The notes under the pieces: generated by a model
Told to the model about the DNA's origin: nothing
What the model saw: the letters and a program-made list of their open reading frames with translations, nothing else
Database searches by the model: none
Origin: Nymphalis io
Taxonomy: Eukaryota > Arthropoda > Insecta > Lepidoptera > Nymphalidae
Length of the DNA stretch: 64,000 bases
Direction of reading: 5' to 3'
Assembly (NCBI RefSeq): GCF_905147045.1
Contig: NC_065889.1
Location: forward strand, 3,105,001 to 3,169,000
In this document: piece after piece, positions 11,001 to 26,000 of the stretch
Layout of the letters: each line of letters begins with the position of its first letter
Position numbering within the stretch: the first letter of the stretch is position 1
Position numbers and translations under genes: made by a program

Positions 11001-14000
11001 AAGTTGCACTTTCTTACTGAGTATAATCAAAAGTACGGACTATATTACCAATCTCCGTATGTGTAAATAAGTATTTGCATAAAGTATATAAATAGGTCAA
11101 AAGTTTATGTTACATGATTTATTAAATCTTATAGTTGAATGCGTAAAGTATTTCACAACGATAAACAAAGATGTAATCTTATACAGAAGAAAAATGTGTT
11201 ATGAATTTTTATATACAAATTAAAAAAACTGCGATTAGTACGGATTAAGTCAATAAATACAATTGCCTAACTTCTTAAATGGCGCGTCATTACATAAACA
11301 ATAAATATTTATAATGCAATCAAATAATATAAATATTACAAATATTACATTACAAGCCTAAATTACCTTTTGTTTTGTCTTTGTGAAATCACATACATTA
11401 ATATTCGAATGCTATAAAACTAGTATTGAAGATTTTCTATTTATAAAATAATTATAATATTTTTAGTTTGTTATAATAATGAAATTTAGGAAAACTATAA
11501 AATAATGTTTTTAGACTCAATAAGGTAAAATTTCCTCTCACTCTTATTCTGAGTCCGAAAATATCTATATTTATCTCATTATTATAAGCTTACTAATCTA
11601 CACATGAAATAATGCAACCGTATATTGAGTATTGAGAAAATAGTTTTTCTTAAAATCTTACATACTACTACTTACCTTATAATATTATAACTAAATAAAA
11701 TAACAATAATTTAATTGAAAATCAAAATTCTCTTCATTGTAAAACAATGGCAATAGACATAGATTTAATACAAGAAGGTTATACAAGAGGCCACCTTGTC
11801 GATTCCTAGGATTTTTAGCTTTTGCATTGTTACTATTTTTCTGAGTCGTGATTCGACGTTTAACGAAGATATTATCAAGTTAAGATATTATCAACAGTAC
11901 AGTACAATAACAGTTTGTTAATGTCCCACTGCTGGGCTAAGGTGTAGGGAGGCCTTTCTCCCTATTGAAGAGAAGGTTTGCAGCTTATTCCACCCCGCTG
12001 CTCCAATGCGGGTTGGGAGAATACATATGTGTCAAAATTTCAATGAAATTAGACACATGCAGGTTTCCTCGCGATGTTTTCCTTCACCGTCAAACACGAG
12101 ATGAATTATAAACATAAGAAGAGCCAAGATGGCCTAGTGGTTAGAAAGCGTGAATCTATCTAACCGATGATCGTGGGTTCAAACCCGGCAAAGTTGACCA
12201 ACCACTGTTTTTCATGTGCTTAATTTGTGTTTATAATTTATTATCAACACATCGATTCAACTCATTCGGTTTAACTATCTGGTGTGAAATTCGTTTAATT
12301 CGATAAGAGGGTAATTAAATAAAAGCTTATAAAAACTTAACATATAATATATATTTTTACAAAATATATAAACTGCCTGCATTATAAAAGAAATGATTAT
12401 TGCCACGCTTAAAATTAATCATTATATTCGATGTGACAATAGAATAAAATTTGACAAAATATTTAAAGCGATAAATTGTTACGTAAATTGTAGCTCTTCA
12501 TTGTCGGTAATTTTCTAGCGTGAAAGGTTTTTCTCAGTGTCAGCGAACGTTCACGATATTATTCTTTGTTAAATACAGTGAATTATATGTCAATATATGT
12601 CTCTTTAATGAAAGAAGCAATAGCTTGTAGTTAGGTATTTTCCATATGAATATTAATAATGTCCTACAGACCGATTTCGACCACGGCGGCCAATCTCAAT
12701 AGAGATTAGCTAACTGCGCAGGAGATATAAAAGTGCACAAGTGTGTGCGCAAACACAGGTGCACAGTCTCTTCCCTCGCTCTCATAATCCGATGGGACGG
12801 CAATCCGATACGACCGGAAAGAGTTCAGGCGCAGGAGTTGGTCATGGTGGCTTTACGTGCTTTCCGAGGCACGAGAGTGTACACACTTCAAACTTCCAGG
12901 CTCTGGGATGCTACTGAGAATTTTCTGACAGAAAAACCCAATAACTTTTTATTGGCCTGACCTGGGAATTGAACCCAGCACCTACGGGTCTGCGGCCTTA
13001 CATTTAGCCACTAGACCAATGAGGCATAATATAATATTATCGTATCTACACTTATGATAAAGTATTTATATTGAGGCAAAGCTTATAGCATGTACATAAT
13101 AAGATATAGATGCATCGAGGTTAAATTATCACAAAATTATTATTTCGTTAATCCGATCATCATTATTCGTAACCTCTATTACGTAATACATGACCTATAT
13201 AATATATATATTATAGAATAAATTATGAACATTATTAAAATGCAACTACCAATACCGCAGAATAGGACAATTTAGCCAATGTCCGGCCTTTCCCACGCGG
13301 TCGCGGACCCGTAATCGCTCATGCGTTAAATGTATTACACATGTTCCGTTCAATATCATTAAAAGGCCAATATGCAAAATAGATGAATTAGTAAACCTTG
13401 ACATACGATCATAGCTCCGTACCACTTTTCACTAATGTAGTCGAATAGAATCGACAGGCATGGTAAGTTTATTGACATTGTAATTATACGTGTCAGAATA
13501 ATGTTGCCTTTAAAAATATAAATTGTTCGGCGACTATTATCTTATTGATTTTTATATATAGATATAGTATGAGACGCAAAATACTAATTATTTTATATTG
13601 TAATTATATTTAATATATTGTATTCGATTATACTTTAATAATTTAACTATTTATATTTGGGTGGCTTTTTAATCAATTGTGCTCAAAGGAAGTTAACGCG
13701 TTTCTCAAAAAAAAAAAACAAAAATGATCCGAAACATGTTACCAGGAATCGTCACGTCACGAATAATGCATCTGTATGTCACGCGTACAGACCTGGATGT
13801 TGCGCAATTTGATCAAATGTTTTGATATACATATTATATACCTGTTACATACGTTACGTATGATATTATAAGTTGCAATCGTTTTTTTTGTGTTTATTTT
13901 TACTATTTACCTTTTACTTTAAATGGTCTATATTTACTAATAAAATGTGTAACAGCTTTTATCCCGAATCATACAATCAAAGCTTAATAAAGAAAACAAA

Positions 14001-17000
14001 TACCCTCTTTCTGGATTATATGTATATTTTTAATTAAATAAATTTATAACTCGGAATGAGTATTATTATTAACTTAAATAAATATATTTATATTTTAATA
14101 CAAAGTAAATGTTGACCTTCATTTTTAATTATATTGAATCAAAATAATTCATATGTTTTCATTTTATCGTTTAAAATTAAAGACCACACATTGAGATAAG
14201 GTTGCATGTGTGTAATCACATGCAAGTTATAAAATATTAATATGTTTGATATTAATTGACCCTGAATATCTAAAAGCGAGTGTACATATCGACAATAGCA
14301 TAATGGTATATACAAATGGTTTTAGTACTCGATCTTCGTTTGTACTTTGATTTGGCAATAAAAGGCGTCACCATGTTCCACTTTCGGTCTCGCTGTGTTT
14401 GTATTTTTCTTTTAAAAGTCAAGGGAAATAAATAACTTGTAGCGCGTGTATATTCTCACCAGTTACAGGTTTTATTGCGACATTTTATAATATCAAAATA
14501 TGAATACAATTATTTTGTTAGATTATAAATAAATTATTGTATAATTGGCATTTTTAATTCTTATATGAATACTTTTTATATAGTTATTTTCGACCAAAAT
14601 TTACCGAAGCGACTAAAACAAAGATTGTGGCGACATAAATTAAAAGTATAGCTGAAATAGTTATTGTTTTTATCTTAATCTATTGTTTTGATTTCAATAC
14701 ATTGAAATTGATTTTTTAAAGCTTAACATCGATTTTAGTTCAAAAAAAACTTGGCGTAGATAAAAAATGTACTAAATATAATTATATCTAACAAGGGCAG
14801 TTCAATAAATACAGTCGCGTGATCTCGAATAGACATAAGTTGTCTGTGAAAATTAAATAGCAAACGTTAATTATTTGATTAGAACATTCGCGAGTAATCG
14901 CATTAATCATATTCAATACAGGTAATCGACATCTGACATCTCGTATACGATTTTGCTGATCCTTTCATTCTGAGAATTGCAAATGCAGAATCATCTCAGA
15001 TTTTCTATAATTTATATTGTAATTTTCCTCTTTAAATGCAATGAAATAGAAATTGTATTCTAACTACGCAACAAGTTCAAAGCTTCATATAATTTAATAA
15101 TTATATTATAATCATATAGTATGGTAGGTAAAACTTACGTATGTCATTTAATTACAAATAAAAAGAAATTGTTCCTTATGAGTTTTTTTACCGTAAGTTT
15201 GTAAGTTTTCTTGGACGTATTATGATATTTTGATGTACTTGCATGATTTTATTAAATTACATTTATTGTACAAGTACTGTCCATGATCGGGCCATTTCTA
15301 TTATTATGGATCGCCTTTATTATATATTTTTTTATTTTTTATAGAATAGGAAGGCGGACGAGCATATGGGCCACCTGATGGTAAGTGATCACCAACGCCC
15401 ATAGACATTGGCATTGTAAGAAATGTTAACCATCGCTTACATCTCCAGTGCTCCACCAACCTTGGGAACTAAGATGTTATGTCCCTTGTGCCTGTAATTA
15501 CACTGGCTCACTCACCCTTCAAACCGGAACACAACAATACCAAGTACTGCTGTTTTGCGGTAGAATATCTGATGAGTGGGCGGTACCTACCCAGACGAGC
15601 TTGCACAAAGCTCTACCACCAGTAAAATATTGTAATATTGTAGTCCGCGGAACCCAAGGGAAAGTCGGTTTTCCATTCAGTTACATTGATTTTTATTATT
15701 TATACGTGTAACAATTTTAATCTTCGCATTAGCCTTTGTTTTAAAATATAACAGAATTATTTTAACTGATTGTTAAAGAACCGTACCGTAACCGAAATGG
15801 CGAAGGTACCGCTAAACTATAAATTTGATATTTGTTTCATAAATCAATTTCCAATATTCGTGACTGGTGACTATGAACTTACTGTAATCGACCTTCGTGG
15901 TGAATACTTTCCTAACTAGTAATATTTAATTGGGCCAAGAGCTTGACCAAGAGCTTTTTAATGAAGGGTTCGATGCCGATTTATAAACCTTTGATAAATT
16001 CAGTAATGTTTTGTAATATCTCGTAACTCATTTCCATATTTATTATGACGATGTTATTATATTTAAGGTCGGCTTACAAAATTTATTTATACTTTATCTT
16101 ATAGGGATTAGAAATGCTACGTGTCTAACGTTTTAAAAGCTTGCCGTAACTTAAAACGTGGGGATTGATTTATGGCTTATAGTAATCTATCTTTTTTGGT
16201 ATAAATATCATGAAACAAAAAAATTATAATAACAGTATATTGTTTAACGCACCATTAGTGAGGTACGGCTCTAGTTTTGGAAAAACCCTCACAAATAATA
16301 TATTTCAAATTAAAACTCTTTATAACAAAAATATATAATAAAGAAAACAATTTAATAGATCTTTAAAAAATATTTTTTTAACACCATTTTCAAACTCTGT
16401 TGGTAATTTTTGCCTCTGGGTGGAAAGATCCAGGACTAGCAAAGGTCAACTGAGATGAAAAGATACACAGATAATATTGTGTTATATTTTAGCCGATGCT
16501 TTCACTATGTATTTTTTTAGAAAAACTGAAAAAACTAACAATGTTAAAAATAGTTGAAGGCCAGGATTGACCAGACATAAATACCAATAGTTAATTGATT
16601 TAATAGCAACAGTTTAATGAATTGACGTATTTTAAAGACCTAAATAAACAACAAGCCTAAAAAAGGAGTAATTGAACAATGAAATTTTTTACTTACTTAA
16701 AGCCGACAGTGAATCAACAAACCGTAGCCTTACTTGCTTTGAACGCTCGTTACGTATCGTGTTGCGTTTAAAATAAAAAATAAATAAAAATATTTATTTT
16801 TTATTTTCATTACCTCATTGATATAATTGCTTACGTACACGCATCCGTAGGTTCTCGGTTCAAGCCAATAAAGCTGGTCGATAACTAAATATGACGATGT
16901 CAAAAATTAAAAAGTACTCCTGAATTGCTTAAAAGGTAAAAAAAATCAACACACTCGAGACGTAAGGGTTTTCATCCCAACCTGTTCAACCATTTAAAAG

Positions 17001-20000
17001 TTATGGTAGAATAAAGAAATGTGAGTTTCTTTATACATGAATCTGAAAACATAACATTATTTTTTCGGGCAGTCGTGTAATATGTTGATGTGCATCGGGC
17101 TTCACGTGCTTTCTGAGGCACGCCACCGAGTGCATACGTTGCCAACTTCTAAGCTCCGGGCCGCTACTAAAAAATTCTTGACAGAAAAATTAAATTGTTT
17201 TGTCCGATCATTGGTTGGAACACAGACCTCGGCATCTGTTACCTCATAAGCTAATAATTAGATCAATAAGTCTACTAATCCATTAGTACCCCGGAAACCA
17301 GCTCCCGACGAAACAATCCTATTATTACTTAATCGTTTTTCTGTAGTGTATCAGACACACTGGATCGATTTAACATAAAACGCGTTATATTTAAAAAAAA
17401 CACTTATGTTTATATATTAGTAGGTATAAAAACAAATATATTGTAAGCCTAGCACCGTGTGAGTTTAAAATTTGATTTAATATGAAGTGTCATAGCTGTC
17501 CAGTAGCTATAGGTTTTAGTGATAAGAGATAAGAATAAGATTGAAACGATTAATTGGACTATGGTCCACTGAGCTGTGTCGATAATAATGAGATATCGAT
17601 TGTCACATTGTATTTGTTTGATCATTAGTAACACTTATTGCTTCATTACGGAGATATTGTATAGTGATTGACGTCGCTCGATTGATTGGGAAACTGTAGC
17701 TTAAAATTGTAAAATTAAATTTATTAAGGAAATGGCCCAGTGGTAAGAACGCGTGAATCTTAACCGATGATCGTAGGTTCAAACCCGGGCAAACACCACT
17801 GAGTTTAAATGTGCTTAATTTGTGATCATTATTCATCTCGTGCTTTACGTTGAAGGAAAACATCGTGAGGAACCTGCATGTGTCTAATTTCAATGAAATT
17901 CTGCCACATGTGTATTCCACTAACCCGCATTGGAGCAGCGTGGTGGAATAAGCTCTACACCTTCTCCTCAAAAAAGGGAGAGGAGGAGGAGGAGGCCTGG
18001 AGGCCTTAGCCCAGCAGTGGGACATTCGCAGGCTGTTACTATAAGGAATATATGAATACGACTTAAGAGGGCTTTCAAGTTCTAGAAATATAAAATATAA
18101 AGAAATTTATCTATTCGAAAATATTTTGTAGCTTATATAAGTTAAATGTTCATTGTAAAAATTTGTTCATTATAAAAACACATATTACTTTGTTCTTATT
18201 ATTAATTTCAGTCGTTTCAATATTTTACAATCACGTCCTAAGCATCATTTGTTTTTTAATTAATCTCGTAATCAGCAGTGAAAGAAAACATTATGAGGAA
18301 ACCCACATGTGCCGGATAATTCTACCCATGTGTGTCCACCAATTCGGATTCATCATTAGGGCATTTTCAGGCTATTACTATTTTTAATTATATATTAATA
18401 ACGTTGATAGTTTGAAATTAATAAATAAATCTTAGTTATTCCATGCCATAACCAAAGATAAACATTAAAATAGTATTGTTTGCTTATTTCATAATGATAC
18501 GTTCCAACTTTATCAAAGCCGTAATCCACAATCTAGCGGCACATACCGTACGAGTATATGACTGTACAACAGTTATAACTTATATAACAATTGTATAAAA
18601 TAAGGAAACACATCATGATGGTTTCTGAAACTGTCAACAATTTACCTTCATGCATTTTTCAATTCGTTTTACTTTATATATATACATTTCCGAGACAAAT
18701 CAAATTGCGTCAGTTCTAGTGTTGCGTAAGATGATCTGTCAATCATGTATTAACATCACAATGGTGCGGACAAATGCCGATTGTCGCGCGTGTTGCGCCC
18801 GCGCAGCCAATGTCACTCGTGTGAGTTTATTGTGCCACACTATAATATTAGGCACAGCTTTTATTTTATAATATCATAACACACTTAATCAGTTATTTTA
18901 TTCTCAAGCTAGTTTTTTATTTATTTAGAGATTCATAGTGTATAAAAAAAACTCATTTAATTTTTTTTATAGCTTAATATTTATTGAATCATTAGGTAAA
19001 ATATTATTATTAAAACTTCAGCTACGATTTAAGCTCGTGCTACTACGTAGTGGATATAACAATAGCCCAATCAAGATTGAACCCGACACTGACACATGCC
19101 AAGCCGGTCAGTTTACCGTTTGGGTTTTTATTACTTGGGTTTACATAAAAACAGATTGTTTTAAACGGTAACATGACATAGTATATCTCCAGTATTACTT
19201 TTCGTGTGGGGTCGTATTGAGCAATTTTTTTTTTTTGGAGAAATTGACAAATGTTTTTTACAGTATTTTTAAGACCCTTTTCTCTTTAAGTAATATTATA
19301 TGATTATTTTAAGAGGGCTGAATGCAATCGTTTCATTTGCAAGTTATGTTTAAATCTATAAAGGCTTTACTTTTATATTAATCTGTAGGATCTGCCCTAA
19401 ATATTAGAAAAAATCCATTTAAAAAGAAATATCACAACATACGTTACTATTTTATTTACATAAAATTAACTATTTATTTTGCCGGAAAAACGATTTCCTT
19501 CAGCAAATATTAAAAAACTTCATATTTGCGCAACGAACTATTGACGATGTTTTGTATGTTTAAAGGTAATACCAAAAAAATCGTTCAACGTAAAATACCT
19601 ACATAAAAATATATAAATGATCATATATCGTAATTTACAAAATTCTATTAGTTGTAATGTGTCACACAACTAATACTATTTCTTATACAACCTTTGTACA
19701 GGGTAACAGTTTTAAAATATCTGTAAAAGGTATAAATATAGAAAATAAACCCTCTCGTCTACTTTTATACATATAAAAATATATAAATACATATATAATA
19801 TACAACATTTTAATTCAAAATTGTATAAATATAAACGGTGTATTAAGTATAACTTATAACCGTTACTTAATTACGTTTCGGTTTACAAAATCTAAAAAAA
19901 AAATATTCCAATATGCTTTTATATATATAAATAAACTTTAAATAATTTGTCTAATAAATTAATCGAAATTATATAATTAATAATTAACTTAGTAAAATGT

Positions 20001-23000
20001 TCCAAATATTATATGGTAAATAAAAACTGGAAAATTTCGTAAACGGATGTTAGTTTATCTTTGTAAATCTATACATGACCTTATAGTAAATCTTGAACAA
20101 GCAAGTATGTATGTAGTCCAAAGTCAATTAATATGTTTATAATATGTTTATAAAAACTATTAAAATAAGCCTCAGTTTCATAATTCACAAGATTAAGTTA
20201 TTTAACTTTCTAATTTATTTTTCTTATCTTGATAAAAAGGAAGTTACTATTCTTGTCATAGTGTATTCAAATACATTCCCAGTTGCGTTAATGAATTTTA
20301 TAAGTAGCTAATATTTAAATATCAGTGAGATTCGTATTCAAATAATTTTAGAAATTATTGAACTGGTTTTAATAATAATTAAGAAACAATAAATGTTCGT
20401 ATCATATTATATTTTTTAATAACTTTTATTTGTGGTAAGCTTAAAGCTCTCCCCATACCTACCTTAAAAGTATTATAATTGCAATGCATATTCAATCATG
20501 GGGTTGAAGATTTATATATCTTGAACCAGCATTACTCAGACTTACTAACCCTCCAAGTTTAAACACGGCAGTGCAAAGTAATGATATATGGCGTTAATGA
20601 TGTGCTGTGAATTTCAAACAGGCCGACTATTCTCAACGGATAAATCATTTGCGCAGGACTCGTTTTAGTCATATGTCTTCAAATATATAATATTTCTCGA
20701 TCAGAGATAGAACCAATGGCATCGCGTGCTTTTTGGCGTCGGAGCCTTACGTTTAGCCGAGTGCCTAATTTTCTGGTGTTACTGAAAAATTCTGATACAG
20801 GATTGTATCTTCGAACCATGATCTGCCACCAAACAGGTTAGAAAACTATTGACAAGCAGTTAGACACCTACGGTTTAATAATTGATGATAATTGAAAGCC
20901 CTACCAAAATATTAAATATGTTATTGTATAAATGTTACTGTAAAGTTCATTATTTAGTTGTTATTTGACGTTAAAATTTTCCTGTTATAAAATATACGTT
21001 TCAAATTCTAAGAACAAAAAATTAATTTGAAATTGCACGACTATAACCACGTTAAATATAGTCTACGAGCACTATAAATCATTCTCATATATTATTGCTA
21101 TACGAATATTTAGTTGCAATTTATGAATAGAATAAGAGCTTAGCTAATTTTATATGACTGGCAACATTCTCTATGTTCTAAGAATCACAATGTTTTATTG
21201 ACATCTTCATTATGACACGAAATTGTTATACAATAGTTTCTTTAACTAGTGCAAGTGTAATAATATTTAGAGGTCATCTAGCGGACAATAAAAAACCTAT
21301 CTATATTTATTATATTATATTTACACAATACATCATTAGCGGTGTAACGAGGAAGCGAAACGCTTAATTTCTTAACGACTCACATTGGCTTAAATTATGA
21401 AATAAAAAATATATTGAAAACTTTAACAATAAGGCTTAATATTTTTATAAAAAGCTAATCATATGACGAAGAAAAAGACGTACAATAGTTTTTAGAAAAA
21501 AAAATTGTTAGGCTTCTAACAGGTGTTTGCAAAAAAACTGCTTAATTTTAAAAGTGTATATACGTAGAAGGTAGTTTTATTTTATTTTTTATTTATTGGA
21601 TAGTCTATAAATTATTTTTACTCTGTGGTAAGTACAGTTGCTTAAAAACATATATCTGGCCGTATTGTTCCACATTATAAAAGATAAATAGATAAGACCT
21701 CAGATCATGGTGACCTTGACTCTTATTGTCTTAAACAACCCATAACCAGCACGATGTAATTTCGTGACAGTAAATTGTATACCATATTGTGTTGTGTAGT
21801 TACGGATTACAGATATATATGTATTTAACGCATACACACAGTGAAGGGACTTTGCTTAATAATATTTAGTGAAATAACTATGACTATGTTTCAAATTTTA
21901 CAGAATTCCTTATTCCAGATTGGATTGTGATATTATTTCAATAGGTTTTATAATTTTATTCTTAAAATAATGTCACAGTACATAATAGTTTGAATATATT
22001 TTATTATAATAATTAATTATATACATCATTAACCAATTGAGAGATTAGTCTCGTTACATAATTAATAAAGACATTAGTCTACATCATTAATTATTATTTA
22101 TTAATAAACTATAGCATGGCCAATAGATAACCGATACTTCCAGCATTATCCCAGCATTTTAAACTTTTTACAATAGTTTTTATTTGCAAACAATATATTC
22201 ATAAAATAACTTGCAACTTTAGCAATATTAGCATATTTATTATTATCATTAAAAGTATAACGACCTTTATTGTATTGTCGGTGATACAATATTAAAAAAA
22301 TACTTGTGTTTTTAATATAAAAGATAAAGTATATTGTTTTTTTAAATGAATTAACTTTTACCTCATATAAACGCCATTGAAAAACGAATCGCGTTTAACG
22401 CACCGCGATTCCATTAAATACGAAATTAATTAGTTATTTCAAACCAGACTTTGTACAATAAATCTTTCATGTAATAACTGAGATAAGATATTTTTGCATA
22501 TTAACATGGTACATACTAAATGCCCTTTTGTACCGTACGAATAATTTTGATACCCGACCGTGACATTTTTATTTCGCAAGATTCCTTCGAAAACTTGTAA
22601 AGCTTATAAAATCAAGTGTGTATTATTACAAACCCTATAGCGCTCCGATTTCGTCAACCTCTTAATGATTGCTCACTTGCAAATCAGGGCCTCTTTTCAC
22701 AGGCGTTCTTTAAATTAATGTTTTTGACGTGTCCAGATAAATAATCAAAGTTTGCGACACCGTTGCAGGCGTATTAAAATCTTGAAATATCCGAATTGTT
22801 TTCCTCTATACTTGCATACTTCAAATTAACCAAATAATAACGAGATTCTACATTGAAAATGTCTTTTATTGTCAGTAATAACCTTAAGGGTCTATATGAC
22901 TCCAAATGGCGTTGTTCGATGCTGCATAACCTAGGCATTTTTCAATTAATCACTTTGTAAATAAGATACAGTAAAGTTGGCCTTATATACTGAAGCCTAT

Positions 23001-26000
23001 GTGTTGTAAAAGCACAATTCTTAAAAGTTCTCGATAGATAATCGATTATTTGAATAAAATAAATAAAAAAGTATCTTATAATATTTTATTTAACTAGATA
23101 ATCGAATTCGTTCAATCGGATTATTATATTAATTACCTAATAAAACCCAAAACGACAACTTTTGCACTTTTAATAATAAAAAAAAATGTATAAAATTTAT
23201 GTTATTAATTTTAGATTCTTTGAATTAAATCAATATATATGACAATCACTCAATACAAGCACAGAGGAAAAAAGTATAGCGTATTCGTGGTAATGTCTTG
23301 ATTTGTCAACTCAAGGGTAATGAATTATGAGGTTGCGCACGTGTCCGCTCCGCTCGACTGATCCGTAGACCGGTTGGCAGACAGATCTCAAGCTGTGAAA
23401 CAATATTTAAAGCAATATTTTCAAAACTATATATCTAAACTCGAAATTGGTCAAATAGGCTACTGTGATCGTAACTAATTTTATATGTAAATGCGAAAAT
23501 AATTTTATTTATTTGTTTGTTACGCTTTTAAGTCTAAAATAATTTACCGATCATTAAAAAATAAACATTGTCAAGGATACAAAGATATAGAATATCTAAT
23601 ACTTGCCTTCCTGACAAGCGAGGGAAGTCAAGGACGAAACTAGTTAGGGTATTTTTTTGACGTTGGTTTTTATATATGAAAAATAAATTAAAAAAATACA
23701 GTGTTGAAAATCAAGTTAAGAACCTTATACATTTTCGTCTTGTCATTGCAACTCGATTACAGTATCGTGTTTTCAGTATACAACGCGTTAAATAAAAAAG
23801 CAACGACAGACAACAATTTTTTATCAACTTGACCGAGAGTGACTAACCTAGATTGTTAAGCCTTTGTCGCTTCCGAATTTCATTTTAACTAATCAATTTA
23901 TTTTACAATTTGGTACTCGTCAAATTTATACCGTGTCACAATCACACACAGGCTATGTGTTTGGCATGTCTGGGCAGTTCGATGAATGAAAAACTGTATG
24001 GATTTAGCAAAATACATTCTACATGTATTGAATTTATTCGTTTATAGTGTATATTCAACATATTATTTTCATTCATTCAAAATAATCTTATATGCCTACA
24101 TGTAGTTTTTTTTTTCGAATGTTTTTACTGTATAACTGATCTAACCCTGGCGGATGTATATTGAATTTATTGGTTTTCTGGTATACTAAATTTATTACGA
24201 TATAATCATAGAATCATATTTGTTTCCAGTCTCAGTGGCCTTAAACATGCCAAAGAAAAAGTTATGACATTATTTTATCTGTTTTAAAAAAAATAGCATA
24301 CAACAATAATTTCACCATAGTCTATATTAAAAACCAAAAAAGCAAACTTTTTTTTTAATTATAACTATTACGCGTATATTTTTATACTGTAATACATTAA
24401 TTTCAAAACTGACAATTACACACCTTAGTAGTTTTTTATTGCATATTTATATGAATATAAATACAATATGCGGAACATGTTGAAATGAAATGTTTTATTG
24501 AATTGAACGTAATAAAACGATGTTTAATGTTTATAATCTCGTGATTTCTTTATGTAACTGTACTTCCGCGTGTGATCAGTTCTTCTGGCGTTTAGGCTAC
24601 TAGTCACGTGATTAGTGCAAGTTGAAGTAAATGACCTAGTGACATTTACAAAATTGACATTTGAGTTGATGATTACGGCGTTTTTAACCTAGTATTATAA
24701 TATGGACATTAATTTTTAATTAATATGTCTGCAGTTTTATAGGTTTTTTTATTCTATCGGTAAGCTCAGAAACTAAATAAATACGAAATAATAAATATAA
24801 AATAGATACGAAAGAAATACTTCGTTTTTACGGCTTTTATTACAATGAGCGTTGTTTTTAATTGACTTTTCATGTACAATAATTTGTTAGCATATTTATG
24901 ATTGGTGTTGGATTAATTAGTCTAGTAACTAGCTTATATGACTGCAGACCTGGAAGTCAAGTTCGAATCTTGGATCGAGTCAGTAAAAGTTTTTAGGTTT
25001 TGCCTGACAATAAATTCTCAGTAGCCGCCCGGAGTTGGGAAAGTTTAGGTTGTTTACACTTGTATAAGTGCCTCGCAAACTACTATCATTGTCCTCGAAA
25101 TTAGCCAATAGACACACAATAAGACTTATTTTCAATTTGATTTAAAAACACGTAAACTGAAATAGTAAATATAAAAAAAATGTGAACTATAATATAAAAT
25201 ATATAATAAATATATGGATTTGGGAATTTGTAAATAAAACAAAGCTGTACTATAAATTAATAGTATAGTACCTATATATAGGACAATTAAAGTGCCTAAT
25301 CTGGCTTTTGCTATTAGCAGTCGTGGCCGAAATTAGCTGAAGTTGCAGTTCGATTCCATATGTGGATGAACTCTTGTTACAAGGGATTACTGTTGTATTA
25401 AAAATCTATTGATTCCAATTAATAATTTTGTACATGTAGGTACGTACATTTGTAAAAGTTACTGTGATGCTATGCGAATGTTTAAAGTCCTTGAAATCGA
25501 TACTTCAAAGAAAAAAAATTGCCCTATCTATAACATTAATATAGAGAGATGTTTGTGTCGAAAAACGCTATTAATCAACGTTTCACGCTTCGTTGGATCT
25601 CTATAACAAATTGCTGGCATGCTTTATGTATCTGTCGGTCTGTTTGTAGCGTTTCACTGTTGAGGACAACCCTGACTTTCAATTCGCGTCTATTAACAAC
25701 AAGGATTACTGGACATTGCCTTGTTAATCGTTATATAAACGCTTATTTATGTGAATCTGTCAAATGGACGCTTAAAGTCATTAAGCTCATTGTAAACAAG
25801 ATAATTAGTATAGAATTTCAATAACCTTATACTAAAACGGCTCTAACGAATTCGTGTACCAAAAATATTTTGGAATTAAATAACTACAACGATTATAGAA
25901 GTATTTTTTTCAAATGGCTAGATGACTTTTTTTATATATATTTTATTTTTAAACAAATTACTGAAAAAAAAACAATATTTGTGTTTTTAACCGCGAGTTG

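Noticed and set aside
17603..18025. 140-codon minus-strand frame
   Set aside because: It lies across a full family A SINE and its flank; the translation is repeat sequence with no protein similarity.
25409..25824. Two overlapping frames of 65 and 91 codons in intron 2
   Set aside because: Cys/Ile/Leu-rich random-looking translations in AT-rich DNA, no splice or family support.
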